Source of the DNA: Caldalkalibacillus salinus
Lineage (GTDB): Bacteria > Bacillota > Bacilli > Caldalkalibacillales > JCM-10596
Direction: 5' to 3'
NCBI RefSeq assembly: GCF_016745835.1
Contig: NZ_JAERVL010000006.1
Location: 1 to 64,000 of the forward strand
Length of the DNA: 64,000 nucleotides
A program made the translations under genes and the position numbers. Under the pieces are notes generated by a model. The model searched no databases and had not been told where the DNA came from. It saw nothing but the letters and a program-made list of their open reading frames with translations. Numbering within the stretch: the stretch's first letter is position 1; the number at the start of each line of letters is the position of its first letter. Positions 27,476 through 35,932 of this stretch are shown piece after piece.

Positions 27476-28453
27476 CTATTCTTTCTTAAAATGCTTTGTA
27501 CTTCTGACTGTGTCAATGGGGCGAACCTGTTGCTCAATCGCTTCACGGTGGGGCTCTAAGAATGGTGGAAGTGCCAATTTCTCTCCAAGCGTTTCGTAAG
27601 GTTCATCTCCCATGAATCCTGGACCATCCGTGGCAAATTCAAATAAAATTTGGGGCGCCACTCTGCTATATAAGGATTTGAAGTAAAAACGATCAACATA
27701 ACCTGACGTCTGGAAGTTAAAGCCTTCTAGTCGTTTCTGCCACTGATCTAATTCTTCGCGATCCTCAATACGGAAAGCGGAATGGTGTACAGTACCGTAA
27801 CCTTGTCGGGCCTGTGGCAATAGAACATTATGCTCGACGATGACCCGGGCACCGTTACCCCCCTCCCCTACTTCAAACAAGTGAAAATCACCTTCCTGGG
27901 CCACTTCCTTAAACAACAGAACCTTTTCCATCATTTCTTTAAAGTATTCAAAATTGGCGACACGGACGAAGATAGGCCCTAACCCGGTAATAGCGTACGC
28001 CAGCGGTATCGGTCCGTCTTGCCATGGCGTACCTGAAGCCACTCCCTCGTCAAGCTCGTCTGAAATGAGTTGATACTGCTGATCATCAAAGTCGACAAAG
28101 GACAAGGTTTTTCTCCCAAACTGCTCTTTAATCCCCGTATGTTTAACCTCTAGACGATCAAACCGCTCAACCCAGTATTCAAGCGCCGCATCACTAGGGA
28201 CGCGGAACGATGTTTTTGAAATTTCATTCGTCCCATGAACGCCTTTTGGTATACCTGGAAAGTCGAAGAAGGTCATATCAGTTCCTGGACTCCCAGTATC
28301 ATCAGCGAAGAACAAATGATACGTCTGAATATCATCTTGATTGACCGTTTTTTTAACGAGACGCATCCCTAGTGTATAAGTGAAAAATTCATAGTTCTTC
28401 TCTGCACTACTCGTGATAGCCGTCACGTGGTGAATGCCTTTTAAATCGTTCAT
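27476..28453 (-). CDS. ring-cleaving dioxygenase (VOC superfamily, MhqO-like)
   Basis: 325 aa made of two VOC modules. Metal-ligand positions are visible in GIHHVTAITSS, HHSAFRIED and the C-terminal ILFEFATDGPGF. Text such as TYHLFFADDTGSPGTDMTFFDFPG matches the hydroquinone/catechol-type extradiol dioxygenase group induced by quinones in Bacillus. Likely Fe(II)-dependent detoxification of hydroquinones in the cytoplasm. ATG with GGAGGGATAGAG upstream. Monocistronic; no MarR-type regulator is adjacent. Confidence 0.9.
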   Translation of the reverse strand: MNDLKGIHHVTAITSSAEKNYEFFTYTLGMRLVKKTVNQDDIQTYHLFFADDTGSPGTDMTFFDFPGIPKGVHGTNEISKTSFRVPSDAALEYWVERFDRLEVKHTGIKEQFGRKTLSFVDFDDQQYQLISDELDEGVASGTPWQDGPIPLAYAITGLGPIFVRVANFEYFKEMMEKVLLFKEVAQEGDFHLFEVGEGGNGARVIVEHNVLLPQARQGYGTVHHSAFRIEDREELDQWQKRLEGFNFQTSGYVDRFYFKSLYSRVAPQILFEFATDGPGFMGDEPYETLGEKLALPPFLEPHREAIEQQVRPIDTVRSTKHFKKE

Positions 28454-28637
28454 CTCTATCCCTCCAACTCATACTTATGACGCTAAGGTGTGTGTTGTCC
28501 ATTATCATGTCCAACGCGTTTTTATAAAAATCATACAGCCTTTTTAGAGGCTCAATTTATAGGCTCATGATCTATTATCTTGAATTCGAGATATCTCTAT
28601 TTAATCTAAGATTGAAGCGGATGTCAACACATACGCT

Positions 28638-28673
28638 TGAAAAAAGACGCCCCCCTCTAAAGAGTCAGACGTC
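28638..28673 (-). terminator. intrinsic terminator of the mdxEFG operon
   Basis: GACG..CGTC hairpin with an inner CTCTTTAGAG fold (28646-28673), followed on the minus strand by TTTTTTC. Confidence 0.65.
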
Positions 28674-28730
28674 CCTTCCTTCTCATTGTTTTATTGTATT
28701 TTTATGATGTGATGTCATTAACCTCTATCC

Positions 28731-29576
28731 TTAACCTTTCTCTGCACCAGCCGTCATACCTTCCACAATATAACGTTGGAACAAGAAGAAGAGCAACATT
28801 AATGGTATAGAGATGAGTACTGCTCCGGCTGCGAACACCGTGAAGTTGTTATTGGCTTGTCCAGACACGAGGGTAAATAACCCTTGTGCTAACGTCCAGT
28901 TTTCACTAGAACGGAGTATGACCTCTGCCATGATAAAGTCCATACTTGCAGCGATAAAACTGTTATAAGCAATAAAAGAGACAATCGGCGTCGCTAATGG
29001 CAGCATGATATGATAAAAGGTTTTTATATTTGATGCACCGTCTATTCTAGCCGCTTCATCTAAACTCCTTGGTATGCCATCAAAGAACCCTTTGACAATC
29101 CATGTGTTAAAAGCAATACTCCCTGCAGATAACACGAGAATGTACCCTAGATGAGTGTCTAAGAGTCCAAAAACACCCAACAGTGAATAGATGGCGATCA
29201 TCCCCATAATGGTAGGAAACATCTGCAGGATAATGATAGCCATGAGCCCTTGTTTCTTACCTCTAAAATTAAATCGGGAAAAACCATAACCTGCTAAAAC
29301 GCCAAAGAAAGTGGACACAACCATATTGGCTACAGCAACGACCACCGTATTTTTATACCATGTAAAGTAATCGTATTTAGTGAATAAGGTTTGATAGTGC
29401 GACCAGTTGAGCTCCGAGATGTTTGGAAATATTTTAGATGTGTGTAACGATGAGCCAGGGTTTAATGATCCAATGAAAACAAAGTAGACAGGGAATAGAC
29501 AGATAACCATTAAGGATACTAAGATTCCGTATATGAGCACATTGGTTAATATCTTCTTTAATTTATGGTTATACAT
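28731..29576 (-). CDS. mdxG: maltodextrin-type ABC transporter permease MalG/MdxG
   Basis: Inner-membrane subunit of a carbohydrate ABC importer (about 281 aa, six membrane segments). The EAA loop that docks the ATPase is visible (EAARIDGASNIKTFYHIMLPLATP). It starts a few bases after the mdxF stop; the ATG following AAAGGGG by 12 bases was chosen. The operon has no ATPase, so a shared MsmX-type ATPase elsewhere is expected. Name is by similarity and gene order (E-F-G). Confidence 0.88.
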   Translation of the reverse strand: MYNHKLKKILTNVLIYGILVSLMVICLFPVYFVFIGSLNPGSSLHTSKIFPNISELNWSHYQTLFTKYDYFTWYKNTVVVAVANMVVSTFFGVLAGYGFSRFNFRGKKQGLMAIIILQMFPTIMGMIAIYSLLGVFGLLDTHLGYILVLSAGSIAFNTWIVKGFFDGIPRSLDEAARIDGASNIKTFYHIMLPLATPIVSFIAYNSFIAASMDFIMAEVILRSSENWTLAQGLFTLVSGQANNNFTVFAAGAVLISIPLMLLFFLFQRYIVEGMTAGAEKG

Positions 29577-29577
29577 G

Positions 29578-30906
29578 TTATCGCACATCCCCTTTCAGCG
29601 ATTTGGTATTCCTTAAGTTGAAATACGCAAATCCGGCAATGATAAGGAAAACAAGCAATGCCACAGCAGACGCAACCGCATACTGACCGTTCTCTAGTGT
29701 CATACGGAAAATCCATGACAAGAGGATATCGGTATGCCCAGCATAGTTATAATCTGCGTTAATCGGTCCACCTTCTGTCATCAAGTAAATGAAAGTTAAC
29801 TGATTAAAGTTAAAAGCGAAAGTAAAGACCATGAGGGGTACCGCTGACACCATGACGATAGGGAATGTGATCTTTCTAAACTGTTGAATGAAGGACGCAC
29901 CATCCACTTGAGCTGCCTCGTATAATTCTTTACTAATAGTCGTGAGTATCGCTGTAAATAAAGCCATCCAGAATGGAAAGCCTAACCACAGGTTCGTGAG
30001 CAGTACCGCGATCTTGGCCCATGTCGGATCGGATAACCACGGGATGGATTGGAGCCCGACCGCATTCAACATCTGATTAATGACACCCGTTTGTCCGTTA
30101 TACAAATTTCTGAATATTAGAATAGTCACAAATGCAGGTACAGCCCATGGGATAATAAACATGTTTCTCCAAAATTTCTTGAACTTTACCTCTTTGCGAG
30201 ATAACACCACGGCCACAAAAAGCCCGGCAAATACCACCATGACCGTAGACAACACAGCCCAGACCACAGTCCATGTGAATACACCAAGAAAAGTGCTACG
30301 CCAGGATTCCATTGTAAATAAACGTAAAAACTGATCAAACCCAACCCAATCCACTAGCGCCCTAGGCGGTAAATAGTTTGGCGATGAGTAATTGGTGAAG
30401 CCAATTAAAGCTGTAAAAATCAATGGAAAGACGGTCAGTAGGATCATGAATAGAGCTGCGGGTGTTATTAAAAAATAAGGAAACCCCTTGTCCCAAGAAT
30501 TTTGAATAGAAGCCTTGAAAGATAATAGCGGCTCCCCTTGCTCTCGTCCTTTACCTGTTTTATAAGCATCGCGAATATTAATATAATAAAGGGCTAAAAA
30601 TCCAACTAGTGCAATGACAATTAACAGACCATCTGCCATTAACAGTATAGAGTGATCGCCTTCTTCGACGATTTTTCCTCTTCTCCTTACTTGCGGTGTC
30701 TCACCTAGAGTGATGAGACCATGGAGTCCGGTAATGATCGTTTTGGACCAAAAAACGAGGATAAAACTCTCAAATAAAAATAACAAACTCCCCTTCAAAT
30801 ACTGCTTGTTGTAGATCTGGCCTAATCCCATAAAAAAAACAGACAACCATGCTGCTACTTTGCTGTGACGCCTGACGACGCCCGTTTGGACTCGTTGTGT
30901 CTCCAT
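29578..30906 (-). CDS. mdxF: maltodextrin-type ABC transporter permease MalF/MdxF
   Basis: About 442 aa. An N-terminal extension with extra membrane segments (AAWLSVFFMGLGQIYNKQYL onward) is followed by a six-segment permease core, as in Bacillus MdxF. The EAA loop is EAAQVDGASFIQQFRKITFPIV. Start is the ATG with AAGGGAG upstream; the upstream in-frame GTG lacks a ribosome site. It is separated from mdxE by a 240-base gap containing a duplicated hairpin. Confidence 0.88.
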   Translation of the reverse strand: METQRVQTGVVRRHSKVAAWLSVFFMGLGQIYNKQYLKGSLLFLFESFILVFWSKTIITGLHGLITLGETPQVRRRGKIVEEGDHSILLMADGLLIVIALVGFLALYYINIRDAYKTGKGREQGEPLLSFKASIQNSWDKGFPYFLITPAALFMILLTVFPLIFTALIGFTNYSSPNYLPPRALVDWVGFDQFLRLFTMESWRSTFLGVFTWTVVWAVLSTVMVVFAGLFVAVVLSRKEVKFKKFWRNMFIIPWAVPAFVTILIFRNLYNGQTGVINQMLNAVGLQSIPWLSDPTWAKIAVLLTNLWLGFPFWMALFTAILTTISKELYEAAQVDGASFIQQFRKITFPIVMVSAVPLMVFTFAFNFNQLTFIYLMTEGGPINADYNYAGHTDILLSWIFRMTLENGQYAVASAVALLVFLIIAGFAYFNLRNTKSLKGDVR

Positions 30907-31019
30907 GGCTCGGTGCTCCCTTCTTTCAAAATCTCCTACCCTGGTCACGTTTTTTCTCTCTCTCTATTGTTACGATCCTATTAATCTAGTCACGAGGGGT
31001 CAGTCATAGCGTCATCAGT

Positions 31020-31093
31020 GAGGCGTCGTGTCAAAACCGTCGTACACCACCTCACTGAGGCGTCGTGTCAAAACCGTCGTACACCACCTCACT
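31020..31093. repeat. tandemly duplicated 37-base palindromic unit between mdxE and mdxF
   Basis: Two perfect copies (31020-31056 and 31057-31093). Each can fold because AGTGAGG at one end pairs with CCTCACT at the other, with an inner GTGT/ACAC pair. Located after the binding-protein gene and before the permease gene on the same transcript. It could stabilise or cap the upstream mRNA segment, as palindromes between malE and malF do in enteric bacteria (analogy, not homology). Confidence 0.85.
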
Positions 31094-31149
31094 GATACTA
31101 CTGTTACCTTATCACTCGTTCCCTATAAAATTAACCTTCTTAGGTAGCC

Positions 31150-32448
31150 TTACTTTTGTTGCTCTTGGATGGCTTGTTCAATGGTGTTTACTGCTTTATC
31201 TAAAGCCTCCTGAGGATCAGATCCGTCATTCCACACATTGGCCACTGCAGCTTCCATTGGGTCCCAAACGAGTGGCATTTCTGGAATATTAGGCATTGGC
31301 ACAGCATGCCCCACTTGTTCTAAGAAAGCAACAGCATATGGATTGCTTTGTATAGCTTCATCATCAATTAATACTTCGCGCGGTGGTAAATGACCGGCCA
31401 CTTCAAATTGTCTTAACAGGTTTTCCTCATTGGTGATAAATTGCGCTAACAAAGAGGCTGCATTCGGATATTCTGTATACGCATTGACATAAAAACCACT
31501 TGTACCAGAGAAGCTCGTAGGGTTGTCACCGTTATCTAAGACAGGAAGTGGTGCCACACTGAAGTCAACACCGGCACTTTTGTACCCTTCTACAGCCCAT
31601 GGCCCGTTAATATCTAACGCTAAATCACCATTTTCAAACAAAGCCGTTTTAACGTCATACGTAATATCCTCTAATGCAAATGCCGGAAGCAATTCATGAC
31701 GCATACGTTCGATGAGCTCAACAGCTTCTACAGCGCCTTCATTATTGAGACCGATATCGCTCACATCTGTGTTACCGTCGCCAAACACATAGCCACCATA
31801 ACCCCCGAAGAACGCATAGTTAAAGTAGAAGTTGCCGGGTTCCATCATGAAGCCGTATTTATCGCTTTCATCATTAATATTGCTAGCGATTTCAAAAAGG
31901 TCATCCATCGTTTCAGGCGCTTGTTCAACGAGGTCATTATTATAGAATAAAGCGTAGGTTTCTATACGGTTAGGATAACCATACAGCATACCATCGAATG
32001 TAGTGGCTTCAATCGCTGCGTCAACAAACGCTTCTTCATATTCTTCGGGCCAGAAATTCTCAATAACGAGCCCTGCTGAAATGGCACGTCCAATACGGTC
32101 ATGCGTAGACGGAAAGACGTCTGCAGCTAGCCCTGAAGGGCCATCCGTTGCCAAACGTTCAGGTGCATCCTCTTGTCCAACTTCTTCTACTGTGACAGGG
32201 ATGCCGTATTCTGCTTCAAAAGCTTCCGCCATTTCCTTTGCCCAGTCAAGACTTTCGTCTCCATCACTCCAAAGTGTTAATTCTGCTCCCTCTTCAGGAA
32301 CAACTTCAAAGTCTTCACTCAAGCCGTCCTCTGCTTGTCCATCTGATGGGCTGCTATCTGCGTTACTCTCATCAGAACCACAAGCCACTAGGGTAACAGA
32401 TAACATAAACAATAATAGCAGTGTTAAGATACGTGATTGTTTAAACAT
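31150..32448 (-). CDS. mdxE: maltodextrin-type ABC transporter solute-binding lipoprotein
   Basis: 432 aa. Signal peptide and lipobox (VTLVACGSDES), an acidic linker, then a family-1 extracellular binding protein with maltose-binding-protein-like text (ELTLWSDGDESLDWAKEMAEAFEAEYGIPV, PNRIETYALFYNNDLV, FENGDLALDINGPWAVEGYK). Delivers malto-oligosaccharides to MdxFG (inferred from similarity and order). A strong promoter and two LacI-family operator-like boxes lie upstream. Confidence 0.9.
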   Translation of the reverse strand: MFKQSRILTLLLLFMLSVTLVACGSDESNADSSPSDGQAEDGLSEDFEVVPEEGAELTLWSDGDESLDWAKEMAEAFEAEYGIPVTVEEVGQEDAPERLATDGPSGLAADVFPSTHDRIGRAISAGLVIENFWPEEYEEAFVDAAIEATTFDGMLYGYPNRIETYALFYNNDLVEQAPETMDDLFEIASNINDESDKYGFMMEPGNFYFNYAFFGGYGGYVFGDGNTDVSDIGLNNEGAVEAVELIERMRHELLPAFALEDITYDVKTALFENGDLALDINGPWAVEGYKSAGVDFSVAPLPVLDNGDNPTSFSGTSGFYVNAYTEYPNAASLLAQFITNEENLLRQFEVAGHLPPREVLIDDEAIQSNPYAVAFLEQVGHAVPMPNIPEMPLVWDPMEAAVANVWNDGSDPQEALDKAVNTIEQAIQEQQK

Positions 32449-32490
32449 AATTAAATCCCCCTCATCTTATTAATCATTATTTTGTTATAG

Positions 32491-32539
32491 GAAAACGGTT
32501 GCACAAACGATTAAAAAAACTGAAGAAAACGGTTGCACA
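32491..32539. promoter_or_regulatory. two LacI-family (CcpA/MalR-type) operator boxes
   Basis: The 15-mer GAAAACGGTTGCACA occurs twice (32491-32505 and 32525-32539), 34 bases apart. Its complement contains TGCAACCGTTTTC, close to the LacI/GalR-family and cre-type consensus. Both copies lie just downstream of the mdxE promoter, where a repressor would block initiation or elongation. Confidence 0.65.
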
Positions 32540-32549
32540 CTGTAGTCAT

Positions 32550-32578
32550 ATTATACTTTTTCCTCGGAATATTGGCAA
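32550..32578 (-). promoter_or_regulatory. sigma-A promoter of mdxEFG
   Basis: On the minus strand, TTGCCA (32573-32578), a 17-base spacer and a perfect TATAAT (32550-32555). The start would fall near 32543, immediately before the operator boxes. Confidence 0.7.
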
Positions 32579-32624
32579 TACTTTTTAGATAAAAACCTTT
32601 ATCCTAATCCCCCTCCCCGATTCG

Positions 32625-33461
32625 CTAGCCCTTCACCGAACCACCAAACACACCTGAGACAAAATGCTTTTGGAACATTAAAAATAGCACGATCATGGGG
32701 ATCAGTCCGATGACTGCTCCGACCATCACCTGACCGTACTGTACGACCTGCCCCGGCTGTACCATCATCGATAACATAAGCGGCAGGGTATACATCTCCT
32801 GCGAATTGACGGCCACGAGAGGCCAAATGAAGTTCCCCCATTGTTGCATAAAGGTGACGATGGCTAGGGCGGCACACGCAGGCTTCATCGTGGGCAGTAC
32901 AATCCTGAAAAACATGCCGATTTCTCTACATCCATCCACGCGAGCAGACTCTAATAGTTCACGAGGGAAATTCAACATCTGTTGTCTCATAAGAAAAACC
33001 CCAAAAGGCGTCACTAAGAAAGGGACAATCAACGCGTAATAAGTATCAATCCAGTCGAAAGTCATCATCATGATAAACATCGGCACGAGCATCACCTGTA
33101 TCGGCACCATCATCACAAGTAGCACAATAAAAAATAATGGCTCGCGTCCCTTAAACGTATACTTAGCAAAAGCAAATCCAGCTAACGCGGAAAAAAGCAC
33201 TGTGGTGGCTGTGGTTATACCTGAAACGAGAAGACTATTAAACAAAGCACGCCATACGGGCATCGCCTCTTGTAGCGCTTGTAGGTTGCTAAAAAAGTTT
33301 GTACCCGGTGTGAATGTTGGAGGCACTCTAAAGATTTGCTGTTCTGACAGCGTGGCAGCATTGATCATCCAATAAAATGGATAGATTGAGATCGTTACGC
33401 CTATTCCGGCAAAGATATACATGAGTAAGCGATTGAACTCTCTCCTTCTGACGATATCCAT
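32625..33461 (-). CDS. carbohydrate ABC transporter permease (MalG/UgpE type)
   Basis: About 278 aa, six membrane segments, with the EAA-type loop ESARVDGCREIGMFFRIVLPTMKP. Start is the ATG after AAAGGGGGTGA. It is the third gene of a second sugar-import operon (binding protein, permease, permease). The substrate cannot be told. No ATP-binding subunit is present, which implies a shared ATPase. Confidence 0.88.
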   Translation of the reverse strand: MDIVRRREFNRLLMYIFAGIGVTISIYPFYWMINAATLSEQQIFRVPPTFTPGTNFFSNLQALQEAMPVWRALFNSLLVSGITTATTVLFSALAGFAFAKYTFKGREPLFFIVLLVMMVPIQVMLVPMFIMMMTFDWIDTYYALIVPFLVTPFGVFLMRQQMLNFPRELLESARVDGCREIGMFFRIVLPTMKPACAALAIVTFMQQWGNFIWPLVAVNSQEMYTLPLMLSMMVQPGQVVQYGQVMVGAVIGLIPMIVLFLMFQKHFVSGVFGGSVKG

Positions 33462-33462
33462 G

Positions 33463-34338
33463 TTATATCTCACCCCCTTTGGCTAACTTGATTTGGAAAT
33501 AAGATAGGACGGCAATGATCGTTGTGATAACATAGGCGCCAGCTGAAGCCAAACCAAAATTGAACGTACCAAAAGCAGTATCATAAAGGTACAGAATGAC
33601 GCTCATGGTCTCGTTTCTGGGACCACCACCTGTCAGGACATAGGGTTCAGCAAACAATTGCAGCGTCCCTATCGTCGATAAAATAGCACAAAATAACAAA
33701 ACGGGCTTTAACATCGGAACGGTAATCTTAAAAAAGCGGGTTACCTTTCCCGCACCATCGATACTCGCCGCTTCATATAGATCACTCGGCACCGTCTGTA
33801 AACCTGATAGGATAATGACAGCGTTGTATCCTGTCCAGCGCCATGTGACGGCAACAATGATGAGTACCTTTGCCCAAATTCCTTCAGAGAACCACGCAAT
33901 CGACTCAAGGCCAAGCCACCCCAGCCATTGATTAATCAGTCCATACTGCTCGTTAAAAATAAGAGAAAAGACGAGAGCATATGTCACTAAATCTATGAGG
34001 ACAGGTAGAAAAAACGCCATCCTGAAAAATCCTTTAAATTTTAAATGCTTCACGTTGAGGAATACGGCGATCAAGGTGGCCAGCAGCAACATCATAGGAA
34101 CTTGAACAAATAAGATGAGACTGGTGTTGCCTAAAGACTTCCAAAAAAGCGGGTCTGTCATTAACATCTTGTAATTCTCTAAACCTACAAACGTACTTTG
34201 CCCGCCCTGCCAACGGCTAAAACTCAGAACCAATGCGTACACGAGTGGGTATAACATAAACGTGCCAAACAGGATAAAAAACGGTGAGATAAATAAATAG
34301 GGGTGCAAATTAAACACTCGTATTATCGATTTAGACAA
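33463..34338 (-). CDS. carbohydrate ABC transporter permease (MalF/UgpA type)
   Basis: About 291 aa, six membrane segments. EAA loop EAASIDGAGKVTRFFKITVPML. I prefer the TTG start with GGAGGTGA 5 bases upstream; a longer ATG form has no ribosome site and almost touches the binding-protein stop. Partner of the permease immediately downstream. Confidence 0.87.
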   Translation of the reverse strand: MSKSIIRVFNLHPYLFISPFFILFGTFMLYPLVYALVLSFSRWQGGQSTFVGLENYKMLMTDPLFWKSLGNTSLILFVQVPMMLLLATLIAVFLNVKHLKFKGFFRMAFFLPVLIDLVTYALVFSLIFNEQYGLINQWLGWLGLESIAWFSEGIWAKVLIIVAVTWRWTGYNAVIILSGLQTVPSDLYEAASIDGAGKVTRFFKITVPMLKPVLLFCAILSTIGTLQLFAEPYVLTGGGPRNETMSVILYLYDTAFGTFNFGLASAGAYVITTIIAVLSYFQIKLAKGGEI

Positions 34339-34376
34339 GTGTCTCACCTCCGATAAGGGGCTTGTGGGCTTCATTT

Positions 34377-35681
34377 TTACTCACTGATGTCTAGTCCCGT
34401 GGCTCTCGCCGCTTGCTGCTCAGCATCCCTTAGGGCTTCTTCAGCACTCTTTTGACCGGCCATGACGTCTGCGGTTGCATCCTCAAAAGGCTTCTGGAAA
34501 TCGAGGAAATGGGCGCCGAACTCTAGAGGCGGGATCTCTGTGGAAACCTGCCCAAAGAAATCGGATAAAGGGATACCAAAATAATCGTCAGTGGCCTTGA
34601 ATTTCTCAGTTTCATAGTACGGTTGCCATGATGGGAATAAGCCGTGTGCCATCTGAATATCCTGCCCTTCATTCGTCAACAACGTGAACGCGAGGAATTT
34701 CCACGCTAACGCTTTGTTGTCGGATTGCTCCGTAATTGCCAGGACGGAACCACCGAGGTTGGCCTGGTTAGGTCCGTCTTCCGTAAACGCGGGCAGAGGC
34801 ATGACGCCCCACTTCCCTTCTTGATCTTCGGCTTGAGTCTTAATCGTACCAGCATACCAAACGGGATAGATCATTGTGGCCGTTTGACCATTCGCGACCG
34901 CACGGATACGATCGTCCCAAGAAGAAGCGTTCAGGACAATCCCTTCTTCATTGAATCGCTTGGTCATCTCAAGGGCTTTTATATTGGCTTCATGAGTAAA
35001 ATTGATACGCCCATCAGCGTCGTAGAATTGCCCCCCTAGTTGATTTAATAACATATACCAAACGTCAGTAATATCACCACTGACTGTGTCATGGGCCATC
35101 ATATAAACACCGTCTCGTTCATTCTGCAGTTGCTTGCCTGCCTCTATAAAAGCATCCCAAGTCGTTAATGTATCCGGGTCTATGCCCGCTTGCTCAAAGT
35201 AGTCCGTTCGGTAGTAAACCCCAACTGGACCTAGATCCCAAGGTACAGCATACGGAACGCCTTCTTTCTCTACCTGTAACCAAGCTGTTTCAGCAAACTC
35301 ATCCTTGTGATCCCCTAACTGCTCGGATATATCGACAAACTGATTCGGAAACCTTTCTAAAAAATTAGGAAAATCTCTCTGTTGGATTTGCACGATATCT
35401 GGTGCCCCTCTACCAGCGGTTAGAGGCGGAATAATACTATCATAATCACTCGTCACGTACTCGACTGTCACTTGAGTATCAGGATATGCTGCCATAAACG
35501 CGTCCGCTGTTTGACTCAACGCGTCAGCGGCTAAATTCCATGCAGCGACCTTGATTTCACCTGAGGTCCCATCACCCTTTCCGATATCCTCGCTTTCATT
35601 ACTCTTGTTTTCTCCTGTGCACCCCGCAAGCATGACCCCGACCAACATCACGAAGCCAAGGTATCGTAAAAATTGATTCAT
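34377..35681 (-). CDS. extracellular sugar-binding lipoprotein of the second ABC importer
   Basis: 434 aa. Signal peptide and lipobox (VMLAGCTGEN), then a family-1 solute-binding fold (IKVAAWNLAADALSQTADAFMAAYPDTQVTVEYV, GVYYRTDYFEQAGIDPDTLTTWDAF). GGGAGGGAG precedes the ATG. First gene of the operon. Ligand unknown; UgpB-like and oligosaccharide-binding relatives are both possible. Confidence 0.88.
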   Translation of the reverse strand: MNQFLRYLGFVMLVGVMLAGCTGENKSNESEDIGKGDGTSGEIKVAAWNLAADALSQTADAFMAAYPDTQVTVEYVTSDYDSIIPPLTAGRGAPDIVQIQQRDFPNFLERFPNQFVDISEQLGDHKDEFAETAWLQVEKEGVPYAVPWDLGPVGVYYRTDYFEQAGIDPDTLTTWDAFIEAGKQLQNERDGVYMMAHDTVSGDITDVWYMLLNQLGGQFYDADGRINFTHEANIKALEMTKRFNEEGIVLNASSWDDRIRAVANGQTATMIYPVWYAGTIKTQAEDQEGKWGVMPLPAFTEDGPNQANLGGSVLAITEQSDNKALAWKFLAFTLLTNEGQDIQMAHGLFPSWQPYYETEKFKATDDYFGIPLSDFFGQVSTEIPPLEFGAHFLDFQKPFEDATADVMAGQKSAEEALRDAEQQAARATGLDISE

Positions 35682-35746
35682 CAGACTCTCCCTCCCATAT
35701 TGATATAAGACCTAGGACCTGCCTGACCTTTTGTCACCGAAGTGAA

Positions 35747-35793
35747 AAAGCGCTTTATTTACTTTATAAAATTAATTTATATATTATGCGCAA
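35747..35793 (-). promoter_or_regulatory. promoter and cre-like operator of the second sugar operon
   Basis: Palindrome AAAGCGCTTT (35747-35756), a LacI/cre-type core. Just upstream on the minus strand is a weak promoter, TTGCGC, 17 bases, TTTATA. Catabolite control by CcpA is inferred. Confidence 0.45.
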
Positions 35794-35851
35794 AGATCAT
35801 TAATATTTTCTTATCATTTATTATTTTCTGACTAAATTAAAAATGACATTA

Positions 35852-35915
35852 GAAAAGCCCTTTGGCAACGTCCAACGAAGACTTTAAAAAGTCTTCAAAC
35901 GTCCAAAGAGCTCAT
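35852..35915 (-). terminator. terminator of the giant TPR gene
   Basis: Nested hairpin: inner GAAGACTTT/AAAGTCTTC and outer CTTTGG..CCAAAG arms, followed on the minus strand by a T-rich stretch, 18 bases after the TPR gene stop. Confidence 0.75.
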
Positions 35916-35932
35916 ATATCAATAATATGCGA

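Noticed and set aside
32003-32473. 156-residue plus-strand frame opposite mdxE
   Set aside because: Serine-rich antisense shadow of an acidic lipoprotein gene; extends through the mdxE ribosome site.
29578-35681. Missing ABC ATPase as a sign of decay in the sugar operons
   Set aside because: Bacillus carbohydrate importers commonly share one MsmX-type ATPase encoded elsewhere, so absence is normal.
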